From: Microscilla marina ATCC 23134
GTDB lineage: Bacteria; Bacteroidota; Bacteroidia; Cytophagales; Microscillaceae
Direction: 5' to 3'
Length of the DNA stretch: 64,000 bases
Assembly: GCF_000169175.1 (NCBI RefSeq)
Contig: NZ_AAWS01000004.1
Span: 62,001-126,000 of the forward strand
Shown here: positions 9,403 to 17,827 of the stretch, in pieces
Numbering within the stretch: the stretch's first letter is position 1
How the letters are laid out: each line of letters opens with the position of its first letter
Notes under the pieces: generated by a model
The model's input: only the letters and a program-made list of their open reading frames with translations
The model's database searches: none
Told to the model about the DNA's origin: nothing
Position numbers and translations under genes: made by a program

Positions 9403-12402
9403 TTATAATAAACCTGCCTTGCGCAAGCGAGAACCATACGAATAAATGGTAGAAGGCTTGACATCCAGCAGTGCCGAAATTTCGTTGGCAGATTTACCCA
9501 GTTTCAAACATTGTCCTACCTTCCATTGGGTATAGGTAATGTCTTCATCCAATAGTACTTTGTCCAGCTTGGCTATAAACTCAGGGTAAGCCTCGCGTAC
9601 TTCTGCCTGAATGCTGGCCATTTTGCCCGCAGTATTGAGTTCATTTTCCAGAAAATGGAGCCCTACCTCCAGTCCACGACTCTTAAATATGTCTATCACC
9701 TCTACAAAACGCTCGTTAGAGTCAGATACCCGCTGCACATAGTATTTGAGTTTATCTTCTTGTTCTTTTTTGATTTGGGCATTGGCATCCTCTAAAGCCT
9801 CGTTGGTGGTTTGTAGTTCCAGGTTGGTCTTGTGCAGTGCTTGGTTGGTGGTCTTTAGTTCCTTTGCCGTAACTTGTAGCTGAGCATTGGCAGCGTTGAG
9901 CGACTCATTGGTTACTTTTAACTGCGTTGCCTGTTGGGTAATTTCGGCTTTTTGTCCGCTGATTTCCTCAGTACGCAAAGCCACCGTTTGCTCCAGTTCC
10001 CGGTTGCGTTTTCTGAGCTGCCTGCTCCGATATTGGTTATAGCTCATACTTGCACCCACCGTCAGGCTTACTCCTATCAATAGATACAGCGTATAAGCCC
10101 ACCAAGTACGGTACCAGGGAGGTAAAATAGTAAAGGTGTAAGTATCTACCGAGCTAATGGTACCATACACGTTTTTGCAGCGTACCTGGAAGGTATAAGT
10201 GCCTTCTCGTAGGTTAGTATATTCCTTCTTTTGTTCTTTGCTCCAGTTCGACCAAGATTTTTCTAGCCCTTCGAGTTTGTAACTGTACCTATTTGCTTCA
10301 GTGGCCACATAATAATTGCTGGCAAATTTGAGGGTAATGCTATTTGTTCCATAGGGTATTTTCTCTACTTTGTGTTGTTGTGTAATCCCCTGATAAATTA
10401 TTGAATCCTTATAGTTATTTTCAACCAAATCACCTTGGATAGTATCTGATATGTTTTGCTTGAGAGATACTTCCCTGATATAACTATTGAATTTATGTGC
10501 CGGAATATTTCCCTTGTTTAAGTTACAGGTGATGATTTTCTTTTGTGTAATGATTTGAATATGGTTAGAGTCAAGTTTTTTTACGTCAGTGGTCACAGTG
10601 CTGCCAATTCGCTTAAAATCTCTGGTTTCAAAAGTATACCGACCAGCTTGATTCTTTGATAATACCCCTGGGAAACTCCTTGATTTATCTCCACCTGAAT
10701 AAACTGGAGTTAAAAAAAAACGATTGTTTGCCAAAGGCTTGGCAAAAGAAAATTTTTGGTGATAAATACCTTGTTCATTGAGGGGGAGATTTTGGAGGTT
10801 TGCAGTAAGGCAAGTAATTTTTTCGTGGTTATCTACTTTAAATAGCCCCAATGCATTGACAATGTAAACGCGGTTACCTTTCTCAAAAAAACTAAAACTA
10901 TAGCGGGTTTTGGCAGGGAAGGCTAATTTTCTTCTGCTTAAAACTGATTTGAAATCTGACGAGAGCCGAATTTGATAGACCTCATTTACCGTAGAATAGT
11001 AAATCACTCCATCAGTAGAAATAAAGGTATTATAAATGCCTCCATCTGTGAGGCGTATTGTATTAATCACTTTATATTCTTTATTTAGGACTTGCAGAGT
11101 TTGAGTGCCTGCCAAAAGGAATACTTGCTTGGGCAGATAATTTACAACTCTCCTAAACTTTCCATTTAATATTTTTTTACGAAAGCTACCTACAGTATCA
11201 ATTTTATACAGCCCTTTTGAGGTACTAACCAGAAAGCGGTTGTTGTCTAGTGTAACATCAGAAACGAAACCATCAAATATGATCGTTTGAGATCTTTTGC
11301 TATTATTAATTTCAATCTTATGCTCACTTTTCAATAAATACACTTCATAGTTGCCCAATCGTTTACTTTTTCTGATTCCCTTATTATTGGGCTGGAATGT
11401 GAATTTTTCATTTAATTCAATGTATAAAACACCGTTGTTGGTAGTCACCCAAATATTTCCTTGTAAATCGAATGCAAAGTCATTGGCAGCTAATTGTTTG
11501 AACGTGTACTGAAAACCAATTTCATTATTTGCAAGATTAAGTTTAAGCAACAATTCATTGGTTAAGATCACCAAATATTTTTTTTGTTGCTTCACCTGAA
11601 ATTTTGCGCCGCCTTTGATTAAAGCAGAAATGCGAGGAATCTCTCGTATATCAGAGGTACCCGTTTTGAGATAAAACTTTTTTTCGCTGGAAATTAATAC
11701 CAACAAACTGTTTTCAAACTCTTTTAAAAAAATAGGCTGATATTGTTGGATTAAAGAAGGTGGGGCAACGAGTTTTAACCAGTGATTGCCCGAAAGCTTA
11801 AATAAATCACCCTTGGCAGAAGTAATCAAAATATCTTGATTGATCTTCAAAGAGGAAAAGCTAACCGTATTGTTTATAGGAGGAACATAGCTTTTTTGCC
11901 CCGTTTGTTGATTATAAACAATACACCCCGAAGAAGCACCCAAGAAAAATATCCGCTCATCTTTTTGATAAATATTTAATAGCCGACCTCCTAATTTTTC
12001 CTTGTTTTCTTTAAAACTTATAATTTCCTTAAACCGAAACCGATCATTCTTCAAAACAAAAAAGCCGATTTTACTAAGACCTCCTACATAATACCTGTGA
12101 GCATTTTTTTCATCTCTTTTGAGTTTATTAAATCTGGGGTGCTTCGGTTTATCCATAAGTTTCATATCCCAGGCATAACCGTTAAAAACGTTAATTCCGT
12201 ACCCGGTAGCAACCATGACCAAACCATCGTTGGTAACTTCTATATCATGACAATCTCTGGCTACTCGTTCTTTTCTTGTAAAATGTTTAGTAAACTCCTC
12301 TAATCTACTCTGAGATTTAACTGGGAGTGCTATGGATAACATCAGAGTCAAAATAAGTGATGTGATTCTGAAGGTGTATATAGTATCAGAACTCATTTTC
12401 AT
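9403..12402 (-). CDS. Propeller/Y_Y_Y sensor with C-terminal HTH
   Basis: A 999-residue one-component regulator. Signal peptide or anchor at about 10-30; a long periplasmic beta-propeller-like region follows (about 40-680). A Y_Y_Y (triple tyrosine) domain with NRYSYKLEGLEKSWSNWS and EGTYTFQVRCKN comes next. Then come a membrane helix (YTLYLLIGVSLTVGASM), a long coiled coil rich in repeated LKxTNxxLxxxNxxL, and a C-terminal helix-turn-helix (TQWKVGQCLKLGKSANEISALL). It lacks kinase and receiver domains. The family resembles hybrid two-component regulators in which an outside signal is passed directly to DNA binding. The start overlaps the end of the upstream hydrolase gene by 17 bp, so the two are co-transcribed. 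It is likely the regulator of the RiPP cluster. Confidence 0.8.
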   Translation of the reverse strand: MKMSSDTIYTFRITSLILTLMLSIALPVKSQSRLEEFTKHFTRKERVARDCHDIEVTNDGLVMVATGYGINVFNGYAWDMKLMDKPKHPRFNKLKRDEKNAHRYYVGGLSKIGFFVLKNDRFRFKEIISFKENKEKLGGRLLNIYQKDERIFFLGASSGCIVYNQQTGQKSYVPPINNTVSFSSLKINQDILITSAKGDLFKLSGNHWLKLVAPPSLIQQYQPIFLKEFENSLLVLISSEKKFYLKTGTSDIREIPRISALIKGGAKFQVKQQKKYLVILTNELLLKLNLANNEIGFQYTFKQLAANDFAFDLQGNIWVTTNNGVLYIELNEKFTFQPNNKGIRKSKRLGNYEVYLLKSEHKIEINNSKRSQTIIFDGFVSDVTLDNNRFLVSTSKGLYKIDTVGSFRKKILNGKFRRVVNYLPKQVFLLAGTQTLQVLNKEYKVINTIRLTDGGIYNTFISTDGVIYYSTVNEVYQIRLSSDFKSVLSRRKLAFPAKTRYSFSFFEKGNRVYIVNALGLFKVDNHEKITCLTANLQNLPLNEQGIYHQKFSFAKPLANNRFFLTPVYSGGDKSRSFPGVLSKNQAGRYTFETRDFKRIGSTVTTDVKKLDSNHIQIITQKKIITCNLNKGNIPAHKFNSYIREVSLKQNISDTIQGDLVENNYKDSIIYQGITQQHKVEKIPYGTNSITLKFASNYYVATEANRYSYKLEGLEKSWSNWSKEQKKEYTNLREGTYTFQVRCKNVYGTISSVDTYTFTILPPWYRTWWAYTLYLLIGVSLTVGASMSYNQYRSRQLRKRNRELEQTVALRTEEISGQKAEITQQATQLKVTNESLNAANAQLQVTAKELKTTNQALHKTNLELQTTNEALEDANAQIKKEQEDKLKYYVQRVSDSNERFVEVIDIFKSRGLEVGLHFLENELNTAGKMASIQAEVREAYPEFIAKLDKVLLDEDITYTQWKVGQCLKLGKSANEISALLDVKPSTIYSYGSRLRKAGLL

Positions 12403-13666
12403 TTAGATTTATCAGTTGCCCAAAATCTCCATTGACAGCAAATTTAGTAATAAGCCAGCTTAGTTTGTCAATCAGTTTATAAGGAGTACCCTTGGGATCA
12501 GAATAAATATTAGAGGCCATCATCACCCCAAATGGCATTTTTTTATTGAAGATAAAATAAGATATATAAGTAGCTACTTTCCCACTATGACCTATACCGA
12601 TGTTTTTTTTCTCTACTCTTACCCTAAATCCATTGACACGGTAGAACTTTGTGCCTTTATTTTTTCTGAGAAATACCACATTTTGATTATCAATAATATC
12701 TAAATCAGCATCAAACAAGTATTTCTGTAAGGTTGCACGTTTGAGTACTTTTTCTGCCCTTTTATTGCTTTTTCTAAATCGCAGAAAACTCATAAACTTC
12801 ACCATATCATTGGGCGATGCTCTAATACCGCCATTGGCAGCCAATATGCCTTGCGAATAATTTGAAATATGAGAAAGCTTTTCTCTTTTGCCATCTTTGT
12901 CTTGGTCATAATAACCATAGTAGGCGGCAAATTTCTTCATCATCTTTTTAGAGAGGGGACCATAGCTGGTACTTTTCATGCGCAAAGGCTTAAGAATGTT
13001 TTGCTTAATGTAGAATTTAAACTTGATGCCCGACACCTTCTCAATGACCAAGCCAAGCAGTGAATATCCCATATTGGAATACTCATACTTTTCTCCCGCT
13101 GGAAAGGTTTGTTCGGCCAACTCTAGGTAAGGTAAAAACTCTTCATTTTCGGCTCGCCTAAATTTCTTTTCTTCCTTTTTTATTTTTGCTGCAACAGTTC
13201 TGAATGCTTTAGTGAGGCTGAGACCGCTGTTATGGTTAATTAAGTGATGAATTTTAACCTGATTGATTTTTGCAAAGTCCCCCGTTTTTTTGCCCAGGTT
13301 GGGAAAATAATGGGTGATGGAGTCGGTCAGCTTGAGTTGACCTTTTTCTACTAATTGTAAGATGGCTACTGTAGTAAACAACTTAGATACTGACCCCCAC
13401 ATGTGTACCATGTGACGGTTCATTTTGACTTTATTCTTAATGTTGGCATAGCCCATTTGCTTTTCAGAAATAATTTTTCCATTATAGACCAATGCTGTAT
13501 AAAACGAAAGGTCAGGTTGTTTTTTCTTGGCCAAGGAAACAAACCGATCCAGTTTATTCCAATTGTCCAGTAAAGTTCTTTTTTCGCTTTTGCTCTTTTG
13601 AGCAAGACAAGGCGAAAAAAGATACATAGAAACAATAATAAATATGGTGGTTTTTAGGTGATTCAT
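12386..13666 (-). CDS. Secreted beta-lactamase-fold serine hydrolase (paralogue 2)
   Basis: A 426-residue exported serine hydrolase, paralogous along its length to 7459-8739. Signal peptide TTIFIIVSMYLFSPCLAQ at the N-terminus. SxxK is in WGSVSKLFTTVAILQL, YxN in YEYSNMGYSLLG, and the third motif is GHSGKVATY. It sits 12 bp after lanC and overlaps the sensor gene by 17 bp, so lanC, hydrolase and sensor form one transcription unit. Beta-lactamase-fold hydrolases act on D-Ala-containing peptides or esters. A leader protease or resistance role in the RiPP system is a hypothesis drawn from position, not shown by the sequence. Confidence 0.87.
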   Translation of the reverse strand: MNHLKTTIFIIVSMYLFSPCLAQKSKSEKRTLLDNWNKLDRFVSLAKKKQPDLSFYTALVYNGKIISEKQMGYANIKNKVKMNRHMVHMWGSVSKLFTTVAILQLVEKGQLKLTDSITHYFPNLGKKTGDFAKINQVKIHHLINHNSGLSLTKAFRTVAAKIKKEEKKFRRAENEEFLPYLELAEQTFPAGEKYEYSNMGYSLLGLVIEKVSGIKFKFYIKQNILKPLRMKSTSYGPLSKKMMKKFAAYYGYYDQDKDGKREKLSHISNYSQGILAANGGIRASPNDMVKFMSFLRFRKSNKRAEKVLKRATLQKYLFDADLDIIDNQNVVFLRKNKGTKFYRVNGFRVRVEKKNIGIGHSGKVATYISYFIFNKKMPFGVMMASNIYSDPKGTPYKLIDKLSWLITKFAVNGDFGQLINLNENEF

Positions 13667-13678
13667 GAATATGTTTTT

Positions 13679-14941
13679 TTAAAATAAAAACTTCAACCAA
13701 TTTAGCTGTTGTATCTGTATAATGTTCTGTTCGACCAATAAAAAGCTTAAAAGGGACAGACACTGCCCAGTAGCGCCAAATAATAAACCACTAGATTGTC
13801 CCCATTCCTGATGCCCTGTAGTTGGGTTTGTACCATAGTGACTCCAGCCAAGAAATTTTTCATCCCAATCTGCTTGACTAAGGCTTTCATTGAGCCAATA
13901 AAGGTACGCATCTTTTGCTTCGGGTAGTTGGGTATGTTTGTACAGCAAATAGAATAAAAAAAATGCCCCAAACGACCCATGACAAAGTGTGGTGTCGAGT
14001 CTGGTAGCATCTTGGTGTATGCCTGAGTTAAGTTTTCTTACTTTGGCGGTTTTTTTTATGATTGAATTGATAATATCATCAATTTTTTGTGACTTCAAGC
14101 ATTTGTTGGCGGCTATCAGAGAAAAAACGATTCCCAAATCACCTTTACACCAAGCAAGTGAATATTGATTTGTGTTTAATTTATTTTCATCAACTGATAG
14201 TTTATTGGCGAATGTAAAGTGATTGTGGTCACTAGATTTGCGATTAATTAAAAAACTACAGGCCAAAGAAAGGCAAGTCTGAATTTTTTGTTTGAGATCA
14301 GCATCTATAAAGTCATAATTGTATGCTTTAGCCAAAAAATTAATAATACTCGCTAACCCGTGGGCTAATCCTGTATTGATGATACCTTCAGGGGTAGCGA
14401 TGGTTTCCCAAAAAATTTCTGCTTCACCATTGGTATACTTTGCGTTGTCAACAACATACTCAATGCCTTTAATTACATTTGCTTCTATCAAAGACCTGAC
14501 ATCATCCTCAAAAAAATCTCTTACCTCTGTGAGGGCAATAAGTTTCCCAATTAACCCATGCAAAAAATCGAGGTTACAGTTCTGAAAGTCATAAGGGATT
14601 GAGTCAAGTACCAAATGCTGCAAAACTTTCATTACTTCCTGTATTTCCTGCTTATCGAGTTGGCCTTCTTGAATGAGAGTACTCAGTGTTAACAAAACCC
14701 CTGAGTATCCTGAAAAGCTTGCGTTACCGTCAAGGGTTTGGAGGTTATTAATGCAATGGGTTATAGAGTCATACAAACGATCCTGATTAACAGGAGCCAA
14801 GCCACCTTTGTTTAACAAAGAAAATAACAATGCCTGACCTAATGAACCTCTATATACATTTATTTGTGTATTTGCCTCTAAACTTTCTAACAATATATCT
14901 TTTACTAACCTTGCTGTTACTTGATTAAGATTTTTGTGCAT
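13679..14941 (-). CDS. lanC: Lanthionine synthetase C-like cyclase (LanC)
   Basis: A 420-residue zinc-dependent cyclase that adds cysteine thiols to dehydroalanine/dehydrobutyrine in lanthipeptide precursors. The double-helix-barrel repeat motifs are visible: GYSGVLLTL, GLAHGLASIINFL (191-203), WCKGDLGIVFSL with Cys265, and CHGSFGAFFLF with Cys320-His321. Cys265, Cys320 and His321 are the expected zinc ligands and all are present. It lies 55 bp downstream of the precursor gene and 12 bp upstream of a serine hydrolase, all on the minus strand. Its presence identifies the cluster as class I (separate LanB and LanC). Confidence 0.9.
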   Translation of the reverse strand: MHKNLNQVTARLVKDILLESLEANTQINVYRGSLGQALLFSLLNKGGLAPVNQDRLYDSITHCINNLQTLDGNASFSGYSGVLLTLSTLIQEGQLDKQEIQEVMKVLQHLVLDSIPYDFQNCNLDFLHGLIGKLIALTEVRDFFEDDVRSLIEANVIKGIEYVVDNAKYTNGEAEIFWETIATPEGIINTGLAHGLASIINFLAKAYNYDFIDADLKQKIQTCLSLACSFLINRKSSDHNHFTFANKLSVDENKLNTNQYSLAWCKGDLGIVFSLIAANKCLKSQKIDDIINSIIKKTAKVRKLNSGIHQDATRLDTTLCHGSFGAFFLFYLLYKHTQLPEAKDAYLYWLNESLSQADWDEKFLGWSHYGTNPTTGHQEWGQSSGLLFGATGQCLSLLSFLLVEQNIIQIQQLNWLKFLF

Positions 14942-14996
14942 AGTTTAAAAATATTAATAGGTCAGAACTGAAAAAGCTCTGACCTAGATATAGGAA

Positions 14997-15173
14997 TTAA
15001 ACTATATGAGTTCTTTCGGTCTCTTTACCAGCTTGCGGATTACAATCACCACAACCATCATAAAAAGATGCCCCACCTGCTGTACCACCTTTAACATTAT
15101 GCATGTTCATAGGTTTGATGGTTAAAGCTTTGCTCCAATTTTCTTTAATCGTTAGTTTATTTTTCTTCTTCAT
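14997..15173 (-). CDS. Lanthipeptide-type RiPP precursor peptide (58 aa)
   Basis: A short gene from ATG 15173 to TAA 14997 encoding 58 residues. The leader is basic and Lys/Asn-rich (MKKKNKLTIKENWSKALTIK) and ends in NVKGG at residues 26-30, a double-glycine-type cleavage motif. The 28-residue core holds two cysteines (Cys41 and Cys44 in DGCGDC) and Ser/Thr at 31, 36, 52 and 55. Position just upstream of lanC, leader style and Cys/Ser/Thr content all match Bacteroidota class I lanthipeptide precursors. The number of rings cannot exceed two. With lanB disrupted in this strain, dehydration may not occur. No transporter gene is seen in the window. Confidence 0.8.
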   Translation of the reverse strand: MKKKNKLTIKENWSKALTIKPMNMHNVKGGTAGGASFYDGCGDCNPQAGKETERTHIV

Positions 15174-15359
15174 AATAAGTGTATTTAAAATTGAATATAA
15201 TTAAGATCATAGCTTTACAAGCTTTGTGTTAGTAGGGCTTAAAATGCCAATCGCTTGATGAAACAATTATCCTCAAGTTTTCTTATGCAAGTAATGCCTT
15301 GAGGTGTTTCGGAAAGTTTCACAATAGTAGGGTTTGGTGGTTCAAATATCAAATCAAAA

Positions 15360-15380
15360 CCTTGATCAAACCTTGATTTG
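15360..15380 (-). promoter_or_regulatory. Conserved 21-bp upstream element, relic copy
   Basis: Plus-strand CCTTGAT-N5-CTTGATTTG, matching the elements at 17670 and 22311. It is followed at 15439-15473 by a copy of the sequence found beyond the intact ATPase gene (TGGAACGA, AAAAGCACG, ACTAGCAGAG). Here it precedes no leader-type gene. The nearest downstream start is the RiPP precursor 187 bp away. Confidence 0.45.
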
Positions 15381-15477
15381 CGTGATTTACTGCTTTATAA
15401 TTATATATTTAATTGATATAATTCAATATTTTGCCCCAAACTGGAACGAACTAAAAGCACGCACTAGCAGAGAATAA

Positions 15478-15760
15478 CGGCTAAACTATTGCCTGGTAAC
15501 AGTAGACTTCTCCATATAAGCATATTGTTTTCGAAACAAATGAGCCGTGTTGTACTCAAAATGGCTTCGCTCACAACCATACCAGTGGAGGTACTGGTGC
15601 ATTTCTTCAGCCGAAATGCTATTGCTTGCAGCACACAGTACTTTGTAAGAGGGTGTGGTAAGTGGATTTTGAGCAATTTCCTAAGAAGGAATGGTCTCGA
15701 GTGCCTCTGCAAAAGTATCGTCAAATGTTTGCCGACAACGAAAATGGATGAATTTTTCCA
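15478..15760 (-). pseudogene. Relic of the AAA+ ATPase 3' end
   Basis: The minus strand encodes SISAEEMHQYLHWYGCERSH followed by FEYNTAHLFRKQYAY, nearly identical to the tail of the intact ATPase at 17828 (AEEMRQYLHWYGCERGYFEYNTAHLFQKQYAY). Upstream of it the reading is broken by a stop (after ALETIPS) and at least one frameshift. Together with the element at 15360 this is a decayed duplicate of the 17.65-18.1 kb segment. The rest of 15174-15850 shows no gene. Confidence 0.8.
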
Positions 15761-15850
15761 ACCATTGTAGGTCTTGTAGGTAGTAGGATAGATATCATCA
15801 GTTAGTTGAGGATTTATAGTTACTGTAAAGAGTTTTAAAGCTTACTTATA

Positions 15851-16297
15851 TTAATTAATCAGCTTTAGGTTTACTGAATAACTCTTGCCATTTTTATCGG
15901 TATTGGTTAAATGCCCTGCCAAATCTTTAAGATTTTCGGGATTTTTAGTGCACAAAAATAACCGAGCAGTCAGGGTATTACCAGTATATTCTTCTATTAA
16001 TAAACCTTGCTTTAGAACTGATTTATCGTATTTATCAGGATGACAGGGTGCCTGTCCACAATGTCCTGATAATCTATAAAGTCGCTCAGGATGATGATTT
16101 ACATAATAATAGCTTCCTTTCCATAAAGCACAAGGGTTGCTTTGATCAAATACAAATGTAAATCTTGCTTCAAGTTTACCTACCTTTCCAGCATATAAGT
16201 AGGTTTTCAGCTTCGATTGGTTGGTTTGCGCTTTTACCTTCAAGGTGGAACATAAGCTCAGTATTATTATGAGGTAAATGTATTTTTTCTTAAACAT
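15851..16297 (-). CDS. Small secreted protein, unknown function
   Basis: A 148-residue protein with a clear signal peptide (KYIYLIIILSLCSTLKVKAQ). The mature part contains four or more cysteines (FDQSNPCALWKG, SGHCGQAPCHPD, LFLCTKN), suggesting disulfides in the periplasm or outside the cell. I do not recognise the family. The start lies 38 bp after the LysM/L,D-transpeptidase-like gene on the same strand, so the two are probably co-transcribed. A role as an inhibitor or immunity partner of that protein is possible but unsupported beyond position. Confidence 0.65.
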   Translation of the reverse strand: MFKKKYIYLIIILSLCSTLKVKAQTNQSKLKTYLYAGKVGKLEARFTFVFDQSNPCALWKGSYYYVNHHPERLYRLSGHCGQAPCHPDKYDKSVLKQGLLIEEYTGNTLTARLFLCTKNPENLKDLAGHLTNTDKNGKSYSVNLKLIN

Positions 16298-16335
16298 ATC
16301 AAGTTGTATTTATCGTGGAGTAAATAATCATTTTT

Positions 16336-17559
16336 TTAATCAACAAAATCACTGTAATTCAACAGTGTATAGGTGATTTTACCGTGCCCTGATTGGACGT
16401 GTTTCCTGAAAAATGGTAACAGTTTTTTAAACTCAGGCTCTGGAGCGCCTTGACATCCTTGACTCCAGGGAACTCCAGGTGCATTCACTGTACGGCTTGC
16501 TATTCCATTGTTACTCATGCGATGCGTGTTTGTTCCGTAAAATCCTTTATATACTTTTCCTCTATCCAATTTTAAGTCTTTAGTGTTATCTCGGTAATAA
16601 TCCATAGAACCCGTTTGATACAAATAAGGATACTTGAGCCATAAATTTTGATAGTTTTTAGAATCCATAAATGTATAAACATTTTCGTATTGCTTTTCTA
16701 TTATAGTAGCTGTTCCTGCAACTCCAGTCTGAGTTTCAACTGCATTTAATGGATCAAGGACACCTCCATGAGCAAGCGTACCAGCGGTAGTTGTCCAAGG
16801 GATTTCTATTATTTTAGGTTTTCCTTTTATATGTTGAATAGTGAATAGTTTATCACTGAATTTATTATCATAGGTTTCATCCATCCTAATTGCTATCAAG
16901 TTGACTTTCCCTTCTTCTTCATAAAACTTATATCCCTTTCGTTTTAGTGTATCTTTTATCCCACTGAGCGAAAAGTCAGGTTTTACCCGTTTTTTGACTT
17001 TTTTGGGTGTTTTCACCTTTTTAGGCGTATTCTTTTTATTTACCTTTTTCCCCTCAAAAATCGGTGGTTGATACACTTTGGTATTATCCGCTTGTTGTTC
17101 CATCATTTTCAGTTCAAGTGCCCGTAATTTGTCGTTTATTTTAGGCGACGTTTTTTGGGGAGGTGGTTTTTGATTACCAAGATTAACAGTAGAAGGTACT
17201 TTAAGCATTTGCCCGGGAGCAATTAAAGCCTTAACGCTCCCTAAATTATTCAACTTAACTATTTTCTGCACTAGTTGGGCAATCTCGGTTATAGGAGCCA
17301 AGGGGTTATATTTTTTGGCAATTGTCCAAAGTCCTTCTCCCGCTTGTACAGTGTGTTGGCTTATTTTAGGTGCTTTCTTTCCTAAAATTCGTTCTGGACT
17401 GGCTGCTACCAAGGTTCCATAAGGTGGCTGTTGTTTCTGGGTTGGCCACGAGGTTTCTTTTCCCATCAGGCGTTCCAGGCTTGGCTCAACGATTCGTGGT
17501 TGTATTGATCCCTCGTGTTGGTGTTGTGGATCGTGTTCGGCATTGGCTTGGCTTGACAT
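16336..17559 (-). CDS. LysM protein with L,D-transpeptidase-like C-terminus and shared leader
   Basis: A 407-residue protein without a signal peptide. Residues 1-12 (MSSQANAEHDPQ) are nearly identical to the start of the 602-residue protein at 20392-22200. A LysM domain covers about 68-121 (HTVQAGEGLWTIAKKYNP, IAPGQMLKVP). A basic, Lys/Pro-rich linker follows. The C-terminal domain has a histidine (NTHRMSNNG) followed by APGVPWSQGCQGAP with Cys369, resembling the H...SxGC pattern of YkuD L,D-transpeptidases, although the canonical SHGC is altered to SQGC. It probably acts on peptidoglycan. Location beside an injection-system ATPase and the shared leader suggest cargo or a structural component of such a machine. 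Confidence 0.65.
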   Translation of the reverse strand: MSSQANAEHDPQHQHEGSIQPRIVEPSLERLMGKETSWPTQKQQPPYGTLVAASPERILGKKAPKISQHTVQAGEGLWTIAKKYNPLAPITEIAQLVQKIVKLNNLGSVKALIAPGQMLKVPSTVNLGNQKPPPQKTSPKINDKLRALELKMMEQQADNTKVYQPPIFEGKKVNKKNTPKKVKTPKKVKKRVKPDFSLSGIKDTLKRKGYKFYEEEGKVNLIAIRMDETYDNKFSDKLFTIQHIKGKPKIIEIPWTTTAGTLAHGGVLDPLNAVETQTGVAGTATIIEKQYENVYTFMDSKNYQNLWLKYPYLYQTGSMDYYRDNTKDLKLDRGKVYKGFYGTNTHRMSNNGIASRTVNAPGVPWSQGCQGAPEPEFKKLLPFFRKHVQSGHGKITYTLLNYSDFVD

Positions 17560-17669
17560 AGTAAATAAGGTTAGAATAATATAAAATTTTTAAGAAGTGG
17601 GTTAAGTGCGATTGGGCACTTTTTCCGAGGCAAGAGTAGGTGTTTTGGCAGATAAATTCCAAATCTTAA

Positions 17670-17690
17670 CCTTGATCAACCCTTGATTTG
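17670..17690 (-). promoter_or_regulatory. Conserved 21-bp upstream element
   Basis: Plus-strand CCTTGAT-N5-CTTGATTTG, 111 bp from the start codon of the 17559 gene. The same element lies exactly 111 bp from the start at 22200, and the stretch between element and start is also conserved (GTGCGATTGGGCACTTT, GGCAAGAGTAGG). Two TTGAT half-sites are spaced about one helical turn apart, as in an operator. Confidence 0.6.
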
Positions 17691-17827
17691 CCTGACACAG
17701 CAGCTTATATTTTAAATTTATATAGTACATTTACATAAGTATTGCATCAAACTGGAACGAGCCAAAAGCACGTACTAGCAGAGGGCGAATGCTAAACACT
17801 GTCTACCGTGGCTTGCCCAATGACGCA

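Noticed and set aside
15464-15770. Open frames on both strands
   Set aside because: They are readings through the ATPase relic in wrong frames; the homologous frame is interrupted.
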